Assembly: GCA_902729315.2 (NCBI GenBank)
Contig: LR746281.1
Coordinates: forward strand, 2,416,501-2,480,500
Length of the DNA: 64,000 nucleotides
Direction of reading: 5' to 3'
From: Spirodela intermedia
Lineage: Eukaryota > Streptophyta > Magnoliopsida > Alismatales > Araceae
Shown: positions 11,509 to 23,378 of the stretch, piece by piece
Layout: every line of letters begins with the position of its first letter
How positions within the stretch are numbered: the first letter of the stretch is position 1
Translations under genes and position numbers: made by a program
The notes under the pieces: model-generated
Database searches by the model: none
What the model was told of the DNA's origin: nothing
The model's input: only the letters and a program-made list of their open reading frames with translations

Positions 11509-12090
11509 ATGGCGGCTGCCGGCAGCTGGACCGCGGACAAGGATGGCAGCCGGGAATCTGAGGCTGGGGGCGGCGTCCGGCAGTACAATCCCTACAAGGA
11601 TCTCCAGATTCCATACCAGACCATCTACAACCTGCCGACCTCTCCCGAGTTTCTGTTCCAGGAGGAGTCGATCGCTCAGCGCCGATCATGGGGAGAGAAC
11701 CTGACGTACTACACGGGGTGCGGGTACCTCGTGGGGTCCGTCGGCGGTGCCTCGAAGGGTCTATTTGAGGCCGTACGTGCAGCGGAGGGGGGGGACACGC
11801 TCAAGCTCCGGGTCAACAGGATCCTCAACACGTCGGGCCAGACAGGGAGGCGGATCGGCAACCGCCTTGGGGTTATCGGCCTGATGTACGCCGGGCTGGA
11901 GAGCGGTATGGTGCTGACGAGGGACACAGATGACTGGGTGAACAGCGTCGTGGCGGGGCTCGGAACTGGAGCTCTATTCAAGGCTGCGTCAGGTCCGCGG
12001 TCGGCTGCGGTAGCAGGAGCTCTCGGCGGGTTGATGGTTGGCGCCGCCGTGGCGGCCAAACAGGTGGCGAAGAGATATGTTCCTATCTAG
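11509..12090 (+). CDS. TIM23: Mitochondrial import inner membrane translocase subunit TIM23
   Basis: Single exon of 193 residues, close to the roughly 190 of plant TIM23. TIM23 forms the channel of the presequence translocase in the mitochondrial inner membrane. The N-terminal half has the plant [20 protein letters not shown] block (residues 25-44). The Tim17/22/23 domain follows from about residue 64 to 186, with Gly-rich helices ([33 protein letters not shown] and a late [11 protein letters not shown]). The frame is open upstream to 11293, but ATG 11509 is chosen because it begins the MAAAG-type N-terminus. The upstream text is a CT/GA-rich leader. An intronless structure is usual for this gene in plants. 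Confidence 0.95.
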   Translation: MAAAGSWTADKDGSRESEAGGGVRQYNPYKDLQIPYQTIYNLPTSPEFLFQEESIAQRRSWGENLTYYTGCGYLVGSVGGASKGLFEAVRAAEGGDTLKLRVNRILNTSGQTGRRIGNRLGVIGLMYAGLESGMVLTRDTDDWVNSVVAGLGTGALFKAASGPRSAAVAGALGGLMVGAAVAAKQVAKRYVPI

Positions 12091-13526
12091 GGTTTCAGGA
12101 AAAAAAATTCTACCTGTGCTTCTCATTTTACGCGCCTTTTCATATCAATCACATATAAGGGAGCAAGTGTGGTGTGTGTGCTACAGTTTTTCGAGTCTGC
12201 TAACAGGTAAAGATGAGGATTTGCGGATTCTCAAATAATCACAGAAGTCAAACGATTGAACAGTGTTTCTTCCTCTACTATATGTACCTGTGTCCAGGCG
12301 AGGTGTGACAGTTTTGGCCCATTGTCGTCACATATTTCCTATTATTGCCAGTCTTTTTGGCTCTTTGGCGTTACATCTTTCGTTTTTTTTACATTTTCCC
12401 TTCTTCTAGGCTTTGTTATGTTCATGAGATGCTCGTATATTGGATGGCGCTTATTCTTTTGCATCTCCCTTTCTAGTTTTCTAGCGGCGATTAAGACCCA
12501 GCTCAGACTTTAATTGAATTAAGAGGATCTATAGTCTGCAGCTGAGCTGGTGCCTGTAGATGTTCCAAAATGTGGCATGCTCTGTATTTTTATTGCTTCA
12601 GAAGATGACCCAAAAAAAAATGACAAGTTCACTTGTGTCATTTCTTTTTACTAATCAATCTTTGTGCATTGCCTTTATTATTTATTTATTTTGGGTTTTT
12701 CTCCTGTGCTCTCTCGTATTGATCTTCCCCATTAGTAGTTGAGGTGGGTTAAGTTCATAGCTAGCTGTGGTGAAAGGGGCAACAGGAGAAATAATGAGCA
12801 TTAATATCTATCTTGCAATCATATGTGGAGCGAAAGGAGGTTCTCGCTACGTGTGATTAGCAGTTAATGACTATTAGTGCTTTCAGGAAAAAATTGTATT
12901 TTTGGCATATGCTCAAAGAGACAGGCATCGTCATTGATGCGCATTGTACACCTAGTTCACCTTGGGCAAATTTTAGAGAGACGCATGCAGTCTAAAGTTC
13001 CTTAGTTCTTGTTCTGCATGGACCCAATAGAGCTTCACCTGCTTTCATTCGAGATGCGCTTTGACTCCAATAATGTTAGATTGCAACTCTAAACCTTTAT
13101 AGCATAGCTGAGGGCATCATTGGGCTGGCGTTTTCAGGCCTGGATGGGTGGAATTGAATCATCCATAGCCTTTGAATGATTCAATTGAATTGGATTCAAG
13201 TGAAACAATCAACCCATCAAGGATGTGTTATCGGGATTGCATGGAAGGAGATTGGAAGATTAGACAGCACAGCAAAAGCAATCAAAAGTTTTGTTCCTCA
13301 TCAAGTTAGACCTCTTCATACCCCATTTAGGTCACATGTGGATGCTCCTGAAACAAGAATGAACAACACAAGCAACCAAATAAGTTTTGTTGATGCGGTG
13401 TGGGAATTTTAGATTAGGTCATGAACTAGGCCATTGGTTGAAAAACTTTGGATAGGATGTCAATAGTTCAAGGTGTTTCTCACTTAGGATCAACAGAGGA
13501 AGAGTAGGGGATAGAGAGAGGTATAT

Positions 13527-13528
<2 letters not shown>

Positions 13529-13559
<31 letters not shown>
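13529..13559. repeat. (AG)n microsatellite
   Basis: An uninterrupted AG dinucleotide run in intergenic sequence. Confidence 0.95.
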
Positions 13560-13563
<4 letters not shown>

Positions 13564-14796
13564 ACACTTGTTCATCATAATCTCTGATTGGACTGCGTAT
13601 TGGAAGTAGGATCCTTCTTAATTTCTTATGCCCCTACCCTACCAACCACTTTGGGCTAGTTCCAGACCAGCTCAGGTTGTTCAGATCCTTTGAGCTTACA
13701 AGCGCCTGGCACATGAACTTCTAACCTAGTCAGAGGGAACTGAGTATAGAGAAGGAAACAGAGCTATGCTGCTTGAGCGGGTTAAGCCATTTATGAGAGA
13801 GGATAGGATTAGCAGATGGAACTTGGATAAGAAATGTTTGGTGGATGTGAGTGAGTAAAGGAGGGAGGTTACTGAACTCATAAAGTCCATATTTGTTGAG
13901 GGAAGATACTCATAACGTGCTTTCATGAGATGGTAAGCTGACTCGTTGACCTTCACTGTTATGGGGGAGCTGCGGTCAGCTCTTAGATCAGACTTGTTGG
14001 TACTTAACTTTTTTGGGTTTTTAAAGCAACATATATAAATGGAATTTATCATGGAAACGACGACTTCAGCAACAGCAATGCTTGGGAATATGTCAGTGAG
14101 TTGCACAATCTATATCTTATTTTTTTTAGAAAAAGTCAACTGTCGTGAATTTTACTGCAGGTTGTGGAATCCTGGGGGAATTTTCTGCTAGAGAAGGTGG
14201 GTCCTACCGTCTGAGGGAGGAGTAGAGATATGCAAGATCCCTCGTCTGTCAGCTTTTCTCAAAGGGTTGTCATGAAATCATCAAATCTAATGTTGGGATT
14301 TTATAAACGTCTGAGTGGACTGATTGGTAGAAATCGAGGAGAACTTCTTTTCAAGTCAACGGCAACCTTAACCATGAGTCTCATTGCAGGATATTACAGA
14401 CTTCTAGGAAGACCCCCCGATTGAAGGGAACTTCACCAGTTTGGTCTTGACTGCAGTACGAGAAGGTGCAATTTCATCCATAGATGGATTATATCATCTG
14501 CAAGTGAAGGAAAGAAAGGGCAGCTGATGATCCCCGATCATTAGGGTTTAGCCCCTGATGTGTTCATACGGGGGGGTTAGCCGATGGGTTTCCTTAAAGA
14601 GTTTGAGGGCCCTGCAAAGGGGACGTTGGAGAAGCGTTGACATTCACCTTTTTTTTAATTTTCTCTGGGGTTCTTTTATCAGGTCGGGTCTATTTTCCTA
14701 CTATTTTATCAATCATTCCTCTTATGGGAAAGGTAGCCTTTGACTTGGCTCATATTGGGCTCCATTTTTCCATTATTTAGGACAATAGCTCATATT

Positions 14797-14799
<3 letters not shown>

Positions 14800-14841
<42 letters not shown>
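14800..14841. repeat. (CT)n microsatellite
   Basis: About 21 perfect CT units in intergenic DNA. Confidence 0.95.
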
Positions 14842-14843
<2 letters not shown>

Positions 14844-15195
14844 ATACGCATGGAGTCAGCCACTTTAATGGAGTCAGTCCGAAGATGCTTGTTTTGATCC
14901 GGAGATCCCGGTGGAGGAAAGAACCTCTCTTTCCCTCTGCAACGAGTCCACCCGCTCCAACATGGTTGACCCAAAAGAATCCACCCGTTCAATTAATAAA
15001 ATACCGAGAGGACGAATCGTCCTACACCGAGGAGGACGGGCTAATAAATACAGAATATTTGTGCAGCTCCAGGCGGTCCACTCCTAAAAAGGGGAACGTA
15101 AGGGCACGAGACAAAATTCTCAGCGACCCCCGAACAGAGATCAGAGAAATCCAGAAACCCTAGTTGACTTTGCGTCGGAGAAGAAGGGGAGCGGA

Positions 15196-15437
15196 TCAAG
15201 GGTCGTCCGATTCTGGCGGCGGGTTGGCGGCGGTGTTGTTGCTGTTGACAATGCGAGACATGAGCTTGTAGATCTCCGAGAAAGTGTTCTGCGCCAAGTG
15301 ACTCTCGTCCTCGCCGTTCCTCGACAGCGAAGAAGGGGACCCAAACTGGTAGTCGCCCGTCGCCGCCTTAATTCTCTTGGACGCTAAGAGGGCATTCTCT
15401 AGATCTGTCTGCAACAGCGCCCTCGGGATCTACAAGC

Positions 15438-15492
<55 letters not shown>

Positions 15493-15585
15493 TAGGTTTG
15501 GAGTTAACTCAGCTATGTGACTATGTACTTAAGAAAAAAAGAGTCTAAGTTATTAATCTTCGATCATACCATATTGAAAGAACAC

Positions 15586-15643
<58 letters not shown>

Positions 15644-18600
15644 AGATCCGGAGTTGATAATACTATTATGAGTAACTAATTAAAGAAATAATAGTTCAGG
15701 TGATCAATCTTCAACCACAACACTGAAAGAACACGAACTTATGATGGTAGAGATAATTATAGATACTTAAAAAATAATAATTATGAAGACCTGTAAGAAG
15801 TCCCTGAAGTGTAGAGTGCTCTAAGAAGTGAAGATTATCCAAAAATAGCTAGTCACCACACGTGGACAAAAATGGTATTTTTCCTCTCCACAGATTAATT
15901 GCCAACCTCAGAATTACTTGGGCATGGCAACAATGGATACTGATCCCAAGTATAATCACAGAAGAGCCCTCTAGAAATAGAATCTAGAGAGAGAAAGTAA
16001 AGATTATCTTGCCGTCAAGATGACAATCGACTCTACTCAGGAGAGAGGCTCAAACGATCGGCCCTCGCCTACTAATCGGATTATATCTTTAGGCAATACA
16101 AAAATAGGCGATATAATCGAACTCAATCATGGAAAAAAAGGTTTCCTAGGTTTTGTGGCTCCAAGTTCAAATTGTCAAGCAGTTCTTTGCAGATTCAGAC
16201 ATTTTGAAAATGGTAGCAGAACCATGAGTTATATGACTACAAAAACGGTAAGTAGATATTGAATGCTATTGCAGCCTCATGAACAATCTCTTTGAAGGGA
16301 ATACGCAAGAATTTCGTGAGAAATGCGATGAATTTATCAACATCCTCTAGACAGTAATCGACCCCTTCACAACTCCAAGTGAATTCCGCAAAGAAATGTT
16401 TCCAAAACCAAGTACAGTAAAGCTGAAATAAAATATGTTAATGAAAAAGAGGAAGGTAAACTCACAGGGGACTTTTTCCCTTGTCTTTCTTCTTGCAATA
16501 AGTCCCTGAGAGGGAAATAAGCAGCTTGCTTGCAGAGTTCAAACAGGTCTGATCCAGTGAACCCTTCACACAGGCTGGCTATATAATCATAATCAAGGTC
16601 TTCTTCTACTCTTTCCCCTTTCAAAATCACCTTCAGTATCTTAATCCTCTCAGTCTGGTCAGGGATTCCGATTTCAAAAGCTTGAGGGAGACGCCTAAGT
16701 ATTGCCTCGTCCAGCTCAGATGGACGGTTTGTAGCAGCTAAGACCATTACGCGGGCATTTTCTGCATAAACCACAAGAAGAGAGCCCAAAGTTATTTATT
16801 CTACATGAACTTCCACATGGAAGCTAGAACGCAGCCCCCCCACCTGACATGGATAACATAAACACACTTGTGCTTAGCAAAATAGATGAGCTACCATAGT
16901 GAGAATTCAATAAGATAAATATAACATAGGGCAACAAAATGATAAAAATAACACTTTTGACCCTTTATCTCGATAAGGACCCTTTCGTTACCAACAATAA
17001 AACACGATAGAGAGAGATTCTGAAAGTAAGGATCCACTGAAAACCCAATTGTTTTCATTTTCGAATCCAAGAAAAGAAAAACCCAATTGCGGAAAATTGT
17101 TTATATTTCTTTAAGACAGCAAACTTACTGGCTAGCATGTTGGAAAATTCAATCGCGGATAATTGATTAGCCAGAAAATTGAAAGTGCAAGAGAAACTGT
17201 ACTGACACTTGTTGACATCAGATCAACCGACAAATGGAAGAGTAAATGAGGGATTGGTTGGCATGTTAAGAATTGATAACAATCACCTGTTACAAGTCAT
17301 GACAGTTATCAATCAACTTGACCATTTTTTCCTTCCATGTTTCTCTGATATTACCTATGCAGTTCTAATTCATCCCAAATTATGCATGACTGCCCTCAGA
17401 GCAGCGTTAATAATCTCCCTCCCTCCCTCTCTCAAGCGAAAATATCAGATGAAACTGGCAGACCACAAGATAGATTCGAATGCTGTATGACACCAACTGA
17501 AGATGACACAAGTAGAGCCCAAAAAATGATTTGCAGGCCAAGAGATACAACAATGCTTTGAAGCCATAAAAGCATAAGAAGAATGCAAGAGATAATGACA
17601 GGTGATATTTCAAATACTTACGGTCAGTGGTAAATCCATCCCACAATGACATAAATTCTGTTTTCATGTTAGTCATGGCTTCATGATCCGTAGTACGCCG
17701 CTGACCCAAGAAACTATCAACTTCATCAATAAATATGATAGCAGGCTGGAGTTTGTAGGCCAAGGTAAAGACAGCTGTCACTGCAAACGTCCAGAAAAAA
17801 AAAAACAATCACATATCAAGAACTGACGAGGCCAGCCTAACTCACAAAGTTGGACTACTAACTGAAAATATAGATAAACGAAATATCATACAAAATGTAA
17901 ATTTATCATTCAGCTGCTAATTAAAAATTTGAAGGATGTTCATGCTAAACCAAAAGGGAGCACAAAAGCACACATCATTCCATTCGTGCCACTAGCTATA
18001 TATAAAAATCCGAAAATGCCTTTCAGCAGGCTGTCAATGCAGGCCTAAACTCCCAAATCAGGCCATAAGCTTGGCAGAGACAGACTAGGACTAAGCAATC
18101 ACAAGCGGTTGGCAGGCACAGAAGATAGATAATGATAAAGAAAATACAAGAAATTAAAAATAAATAAAATAATATTCAAATAGAAAAATAGAAGAACGGA
18201 AGATATATCTTTAATGGATTGTGCCATGTGCATGTTGCAAGAGCAAGAAAACTTGCGATGTAATGAATACACAATTAAAAGAGATGAGGGAAACCGATTA
18301 GTCAACTGGAAATAATCAAAATGATCCCATGACTGCATACTCATTGCAACCAAAAGCTGCATCCAGAAATTTTGATATACAAAAAAGGTGATTGTAATAC
18401 ACATTCCAATGCATAAATCAATAACAGAAGCTGGGTAAACAGTTTCTCCATACCAAGTTTCTGTGCGTCTCCAAACCATTTACTCATCAAATTAGATACC
18501 CTCACATTGATAAAAACTGCTCCTGATTCTTTTGCAATGGCTTTGGCAAGCATTGTCTTTCCCGTCCCAGGTGGTCCATACAGTAACACACCCTTTTGAG

Positions 18601-20645
18601 GACTAAGAAGTTTCCCATGTGCAAAGAGCTCAGGTCTCCGCAAAGGAAGGATAACCAATTCATATAGCGAACGCTTAATGCCATCCAAACCTCCAATAGA
18701 GTCAAACTCCACATCGATATGGTCAGGATTTATAACATCACATGCGATTACATCCTACACATTACATAAATCGTTAGAAAAAAAATGAAAGCACATAAAT
18801 GCTTAACAGTACTGAGTAAAGCTTGAAGAAAGAAAGTTCCCAAGTTGAATGCACCCAAAAAGCAAAAAAAAAAAAAAACACAAAGATCAATGCAAAACTG
18901 TGAGCATACTCCCAGAGAATAAATAACACATATTCAGCAGGGCAAACCAAAAGAATAAGTTTCAAAAGTTCATGCAAGCAAACGAAAGAAAACAGCCCAA
19001 GCAGTAGGCATGGGTGAAAAAAAAAAAACTTTTCAATTGCGTGGTGTAATTACAAGAAAACTTTCAACTGTTTTCCTGGCTTGCGTTGCTTCAAAATGAC
19101 TCATTTACGTTTCCCACAATCAAGGAACTGAGCTTAAAGTCAATAGTGAGAAATCCATCAAGATCTGAGCTGAAACATTGGATTGATATGGAGAAGAAGA
19201 AATTGAATAGCTAACAATGTATTTTACAAGGAGTTAACTTAGCCGATAACTAGTGATTTTTACTTTTATAGCATGCTGGGCAGACTGAAATGAGGATATA
19301 GAACCATAAGATTGAACAATAACTTTCTCTCTTTATTTGTAATAGCATCGAAGAGGCTGCAGGCCACATGTTGGCCAGACATGATTTCACCTTTAAGTCT
19401 TTCCAGCAGAGGTTTTTATTATCCAAGAACCCTACATGAAATTGGCCACCATGGAGAATGTCACGGAAATAATTTCTTGTTCATTAAATCCTTTCTCTGA
19501 AGGGTTACATAAAAGACAAGCGTGGGAAGATGATGACGATTTGATAGAAAGACAAGGGATGGAGAAATAATAAATTAGATTGAGTAGCCTCTGATTTGAT
19601 TGTGTAAACACTTCGTGAACTTTATATCACGAGGAAGAGAAGGAAATGAATCAATTGTCGTCGCTTCTAATGGCAGATTAAGCCATGATCTTCAGCACGA
19701 TTGGCATAAGCTGGCGGTAGGCATGGAGAAATCGGGTGGGCAAGTTGACAACTCAAAAGGGACTGAGTAGTGTGGGTCATTTGTAAGGAATGAAAAATCG
19801 CATCTTTAGGGATGATAGCCGCGCTGTGGATAGAGCTCTTTTTATCATTGCTGTAAGGGTGAAAGAGTGAACAGGGATGCTTCATAATGAGGAGGAAGAT
19901 GAATCCTCCACTTTGAAAGCTCAAGGTACAGAGCGGCATACGACGTCTATGTGTATAGTTTACTTGGGCAGGGGGAGTTCTGTTTTTTTGAAATAAAGTT
20001 CATTGAATATTCCGGTTCTTATTTTCCAGTTCTTATTTTTCATACTTGACGACTATGTGACAGTATCCACTTCCAAATAAGGAAAAGTTTAAAACGAACC
20101 ATTTCAAGGGCAGAACAACGCAATATTTTGACAGACGATGTGTGAATATCGCATGGTCACCCGAAATAAAGGATAACAGACGAAAAAAGCTCGATTGAAA
20201 GGGAAAGGGAAGGTACTTTTTCTTGTACGGAGAACCCCTCAAAGGCATGTGAAGCTAATTGAAAGCGGTAAATGAAGGAGCAAACAATCATGAAACCATG
20301 AAGTCCTCACAAGGGATAACACATATCGAATGTTGGAGAGAGCTCTAAAACAACTTCATGCTAGGCAAAAAAAGAAAGATTTAATCACAATTCGTTGTGA
20401 GAGCAATCGGAGAGGACCGCAGGCAAGCACTACGTGATAGATACCTCGTATTGGTTGGTCTGGATCAAGGGGCGGCCAAGGCGCTTGGCTATCTCCTTCT
20501 TGTGCTCGAGGGCCTTCTTGCTGGCCGCCCTGTTGGGGTCCAGTTGCCGAAGCCCGACGAACAGCACCAGACAACTCAGCGCGGCGCTCGCGCAGTATAG
20601 CAGAAGCTCCTGCACCACCTTCGTCGAGTCCGACGACGCTCCCAT
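15196..20645 (-). CDS. Msp1/ATAD1-type AAA ATPase
   Basis: Five exons in gene order: 20445-20645, 18454-18754, 17622-17780, 16466-16761 and 15196-15429. They total 396 residues, usual for plant ATAD1-like proteins. Msp1/ATAD1 is anchored in the outer mitochondrial or peroxisomal membrane and extracts mislocalised tail-anchored proteins. Features: an N-terminal membrane helix (about 15-34), linker, then one AAA domain. Walker A is GPPGTGKT (127-134), pore loop [10 protein letters not shown] (158-167), Walker B IIFIDEVD (182-189), sensor-1 Asn in AATNRP (229-234), arginine fingers RRLP (243-246) and GSDLF (290-294). All junctions are canonical GT-AG and rebuild conserved blocks ([31 protein letters not shown]). 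The start is ATG 20645, directly before the membrane helix. The long intron 4 carries GA repeats and a local duplication. Confidence 0.95.
15440..15488. repeat. (GATA)n-(GA)n compound microsatellite
   Basis: Several GATA units pass into a GA run. It lies in intron 4 of the Msp1-like gene, just beyond the acceptor of the last exon. Confidence 0.9.
15489..15745. repeat. Local direct duplication in Msp1-like intron 4
   Basis: A block beginning GATTAGGTTTGGAGTT at about 15490 and ending in a GAAAGAACAC run near 15583 recurs at about 15640 as GATTAGATCCGGAGTT, ending GAAAGAACAC near 15735. The period is about 150 bases. Both copies follow a GA microsatellite. Confidence 0.7.
15584..15639. repeat. 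(GA)n microsatellite
   Basis: A GA run with one early interruption (GAAAGA), between the two copies of the intron 4 duplication. Confidence 0.92.
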
Positions 20646-20690
20646 GGCCCCCCCCTCCCTCTCCAAACGCAGCGAGAAGCAAACAGGGAC

Positions 20691-20716
20691 GAGAGAGAGA
20701 GAGAGAGAGAGAGAGA
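20691..20716. repeat. (GA)n microsatellite in the Msp1-like gene leader
   Basis: A dinucleotide run about 45 bases upstream of the start codon. It reads as a CT run in the transcript strand, probably in the 5' UTR. Confidence 0.9.
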
Positions 20717-20767
20717 TTACTTCACGAAGGCGGTTCCCCTTTTATTTCCTCTTTCCTCGTCGTTGTT

Positions 20768-20790
20768 AACTCGTGTGAATGACACGAGTT
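20768..20790. repeat. Perfect 9-base palindrome arms upstream of the Msp1-like gene
   Basis: AACTCGTGT (20768-20776) and ACACGAGTT (20782-20790) are exact reverse complements around a 5-base loop. A CACGTG G-box sits 6 bases beyond (20796-20801). It could be a dyad binding site in the promoter. Confidence 0.55.
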
Positions 20791-20923
20791 TTTCCCACGT
20801 GTGAAAACAAGGCGAGCCCTTCTCCATGATAGCTCGGCCCTGTTATACAAAAAATATATAAATTAGCTAAAACAACGTAAAAATCCTTTTAAGAAATTCC
20901 CTCCGTCTCGTAATATGGCTGCT

Positions 20924-21735
20924 ATTAAATATTTTTCCTCATTAAATATCTCTTAGGAAGCAAATATTACTTAAATTATTATTAATTATTTTCTTGCATA
21001 CCTAAAATTTCATTATGCTAACTAAATTAGCGTAAATATATATTCCTAAGGAATTATTAAAAATAATTATGAACGTATACTTTAAAAAATGGTATCATAT
21101 CTTCAAAACCGCTCTACTAACTTGATGCCGAGTATTAATTAAGATATAGAAAAATTAATAACAATATACCTTTTAAAAAGTAATTTTGGCTTGTAAACTA
21201 ACTTTTGGTAATATTTTCATAATTTTCAGTCTTCAAAATTGTTTACATTAGAACTGAATATCTTCAATTCCATTTAATTAGACTTGTGAAAAATCTTACT
21301 AATTATGTGTATTTACACACTTATCTGCGTATACAAAATTTAAACAAGAATAATTAAAATATTTTCCTGATTAAATATCTCTAATGAAGTCAAATTTTAC
21401 TTCAATTATAATTTAGTATTTTTGGAAACCTGAACTTTCATTATAAAAACTAAAATTAGCGTAAATATATATATATATATATATTAAAAATTGTATTGTA
21501 TCTATAAAACCACTCCACTACCCTAACAACTAATACTAATTAAGATATAACAAAATAGGTAGTAAAATTCCTTTAAAAAAATTAATGTTGGCTTGTAAAC
21601 TACCTTTTGGTAATATTTTCCTAATTTGAATATCTCACTCTAATTAATTTCCATTTAATTAAACTCATAAAAATAGACAAATTATGTTTATTAGTCACTA
21701 TATACATATAAATAATTTAGATAAGAATAAATCAA
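20924..21735. repeat. Tandem direct duplication, period about 430 bases
   Basis: Copy 1 runs from about 20924 to 21352 and copy 2 from about 21353 to 21735. Shared landmarks in the same order are TTAAATATCTCT, TTAGCGTAAATATATAT, ATTAAGATATA, GGCTTGTAAACTA followed by TTTTGGTAATATTTTC, and TCCATTTAATTA. Spacing stays near 430 at the left and narrows to about 400 at the right, so copy 2 has small deletions. No coding capacity is visible. Confidence 0.85.
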
Positions 21736-22770
21736 GCAGTTCCAATATTATGACATTAATTGCATATCCTTGATCACATAAGATTGTATCATGTGTGGTC
21801 CTTGTTGTAATTTTCTAGTAATTTAACACACTTTTGCTGTTATGGGGGTACAACCTTAATCACTATAAACCTTGACATTCTTCAAATAAACAAAGTATTT
21901 CTACCTAAATTCGTCATTTATCTTTAAATGATGATTTTCCTTTGTATTTTTTATATTTTAATACCAAATTAGCGAACTTAATCACGAATTTTCAGATTTC
22001 AGATATTGTTGATCATATATTTTTTAAAATAATATATTGTTTTGCACAATTTATGGCCTTTTATTCGTAGCCACAAGGGTTCTATATTTTTGGTATATTA
22101 TATTACAATTATATAGCGTAAGGTGGATATCTTCCACCATGATATTGTAAATTACCAGCTTTAATTAATATAAAAATATAATATAATTTTAAATCAATAT
22201 AAATTCAGTCTTTTTTCTGTGAAGTCGCCAACCAGGATGGCCCACAGGTAGTTTAAGAACACTGAAGGGACCCGCCCGGGTCCAGTGAAGGCCGACGGAC
22301 GGCTGTAAGATAACGGCGTACGACTGTTAGCTAGCGCGGTATTTTTGAACAACATTACCCCGTCAGATAACGGCGTACGGCGTGAAGATATGCCGTAAGA
22401 TGTTGGGGATCTACGCGTACGGCTACGGATCTTCCTCAGACCGAAGACGGGACGCGGCCAGGCGTCGCCACCTGGCCTGTCCAGTTCATCAATGGCCGGG
22501 GAGGAGGCCTAATCCAGTCCACGAGTCGACGCATCCGCGCCCCGTTGAATTGTGGAAAGCTCCCTGCTCGAGGATACATTCGACAGAACCTTCGTCCACA
22601 GGGGTTAATTGCACATGGAGGCCCTATTCAGGAGTTGATCGCGTATGATCGGACAGGGACTTTTATCTAATTTTCTCAGTTCGACCCGTCAGTACTGAAG
22701 GGTAGTTTTTTATGGGAATATTCCTAATTTAGTAGCATTATTGACGAGTCATGGGGCCAACCAAGGTACA

Positions 22771-22779
22771 TATAAAATA
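22771..22779 (+). promoter_or_regulatory. Candidate TATA box of the kinase gene
   Basis: TATAAAATA lies about 600 bases before the kinase ATG, and a G-box follows at 22889-22894. The distance implies a long leader. Motif evidence only. Confidence 0.35.
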
Positions 22780-23029
22780 AAATATATAACGAGGGTATTG
22801 AACAAGTTATCTGATGATTTTATTTAATTAATTTCCATTTTATCGCCGAACCGAGATCCCTGACGCTAGATCCACCGTCTCACTGTCGCACGTGCTGCCG
22901 ATCAATCAACGGAGAGCTCCTCGCCACGTCACCAGCCGTCTCTTCTCTCCTCCCCCATCTCGGCTGTCCCAGCCCCGATTTCACCTCTGTCTCTGTCTCT
23001 CTCTCCCCAACGCCCGCTTGTTGAAGCGG

Positions 23030-23105
23030 GGTTCCTCCTTCCACTCTCTCAGGTGCCGCCGCCGCCGCTGGGTTCCTCCCACTCTCTCAGGTGCCGCCGC
23101 CGCTT
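23030..23105 (+). repeat. Short tandem duplication in kinase leader
   Basis: A unit of about 40 bases (GGTTCCTCC ... ACTCTCTCAGGTGCCGCCGC) occurs twice head to tail; the second copy starts at about 23070 and lacks a few bases. It lies in the presumed 5' UTR. Confidence 0.75.
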
Positions 23106-23378
23106 TCCGGGGAGGTCAACGGGCGGGGGAGAAGATATAGCTGACGCAGCTGCTCGTGGGATTAAATCCGTAATAAATTATTCGGATTTGAAGGTTGCTA
23201 CAAAGGAGTAGGATAAAAGGAGAAGGGAAGCAGCTGCGGATGTTGGAGTAGCTTTGTATCTTGAAAATAGGGAGGAGGAGGAGGAGGAGAGGCGGAGGAG
23301 TTGCGGTTGGGGGATTGGAATTGCGGAGTGTGGAGTTGAAGGAGGAGGAGGGGCGGCGGCGGGGAGGCGCATGCAGGT

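Larger units (their letters stand above)
12091..15195. other. Intergenic region between convergent TIM23 and Msp1-like genes
   Basis: The first several hundred bases are T-rich and probably TIM23 3' UTR. From about 13120 to 13200 there is sequence with an 11-base inverted repeat (13152-13162 with 13176-13186), perhaps part of a small inverted-repeat element. Microsatellites lie at 13529-13559 and 14800-14841. The open frames here resemble nothing I know. No gene is supported. Confidence 0.5.
20646..23378. other. Divergent intergenic region between Msp1-like and kinase genes
   Basis: The left end holds the Msp1-like leader with a GA run (20691-20716), a G-box at 20796-20801 and a palindrome at 20768-20790. 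The core (20860-22210) is very AT-rich and contains a 430-base tandem duplication. A GC-richer stretch at 22240-22660 has two copies of AGATAACGGCGTACG (22308-22322 and 22365-22379). From about 22770 the kinase promoter and leader follow. No gene is supported. Confidence 0.55.

Noticed and set aside
13726-14106. 126-codon minus-strand frame between TIM23 and the Msp1-like gene
   Set aside because: No recognisable domain and no supporting context; kept as intergenic.
16020-16262. 80-codon frame within intron 4 of the Msp1-like gene
   Set aside because: No family recognised, and no splice sites link it to the conserved exons, which already join in phase without it.
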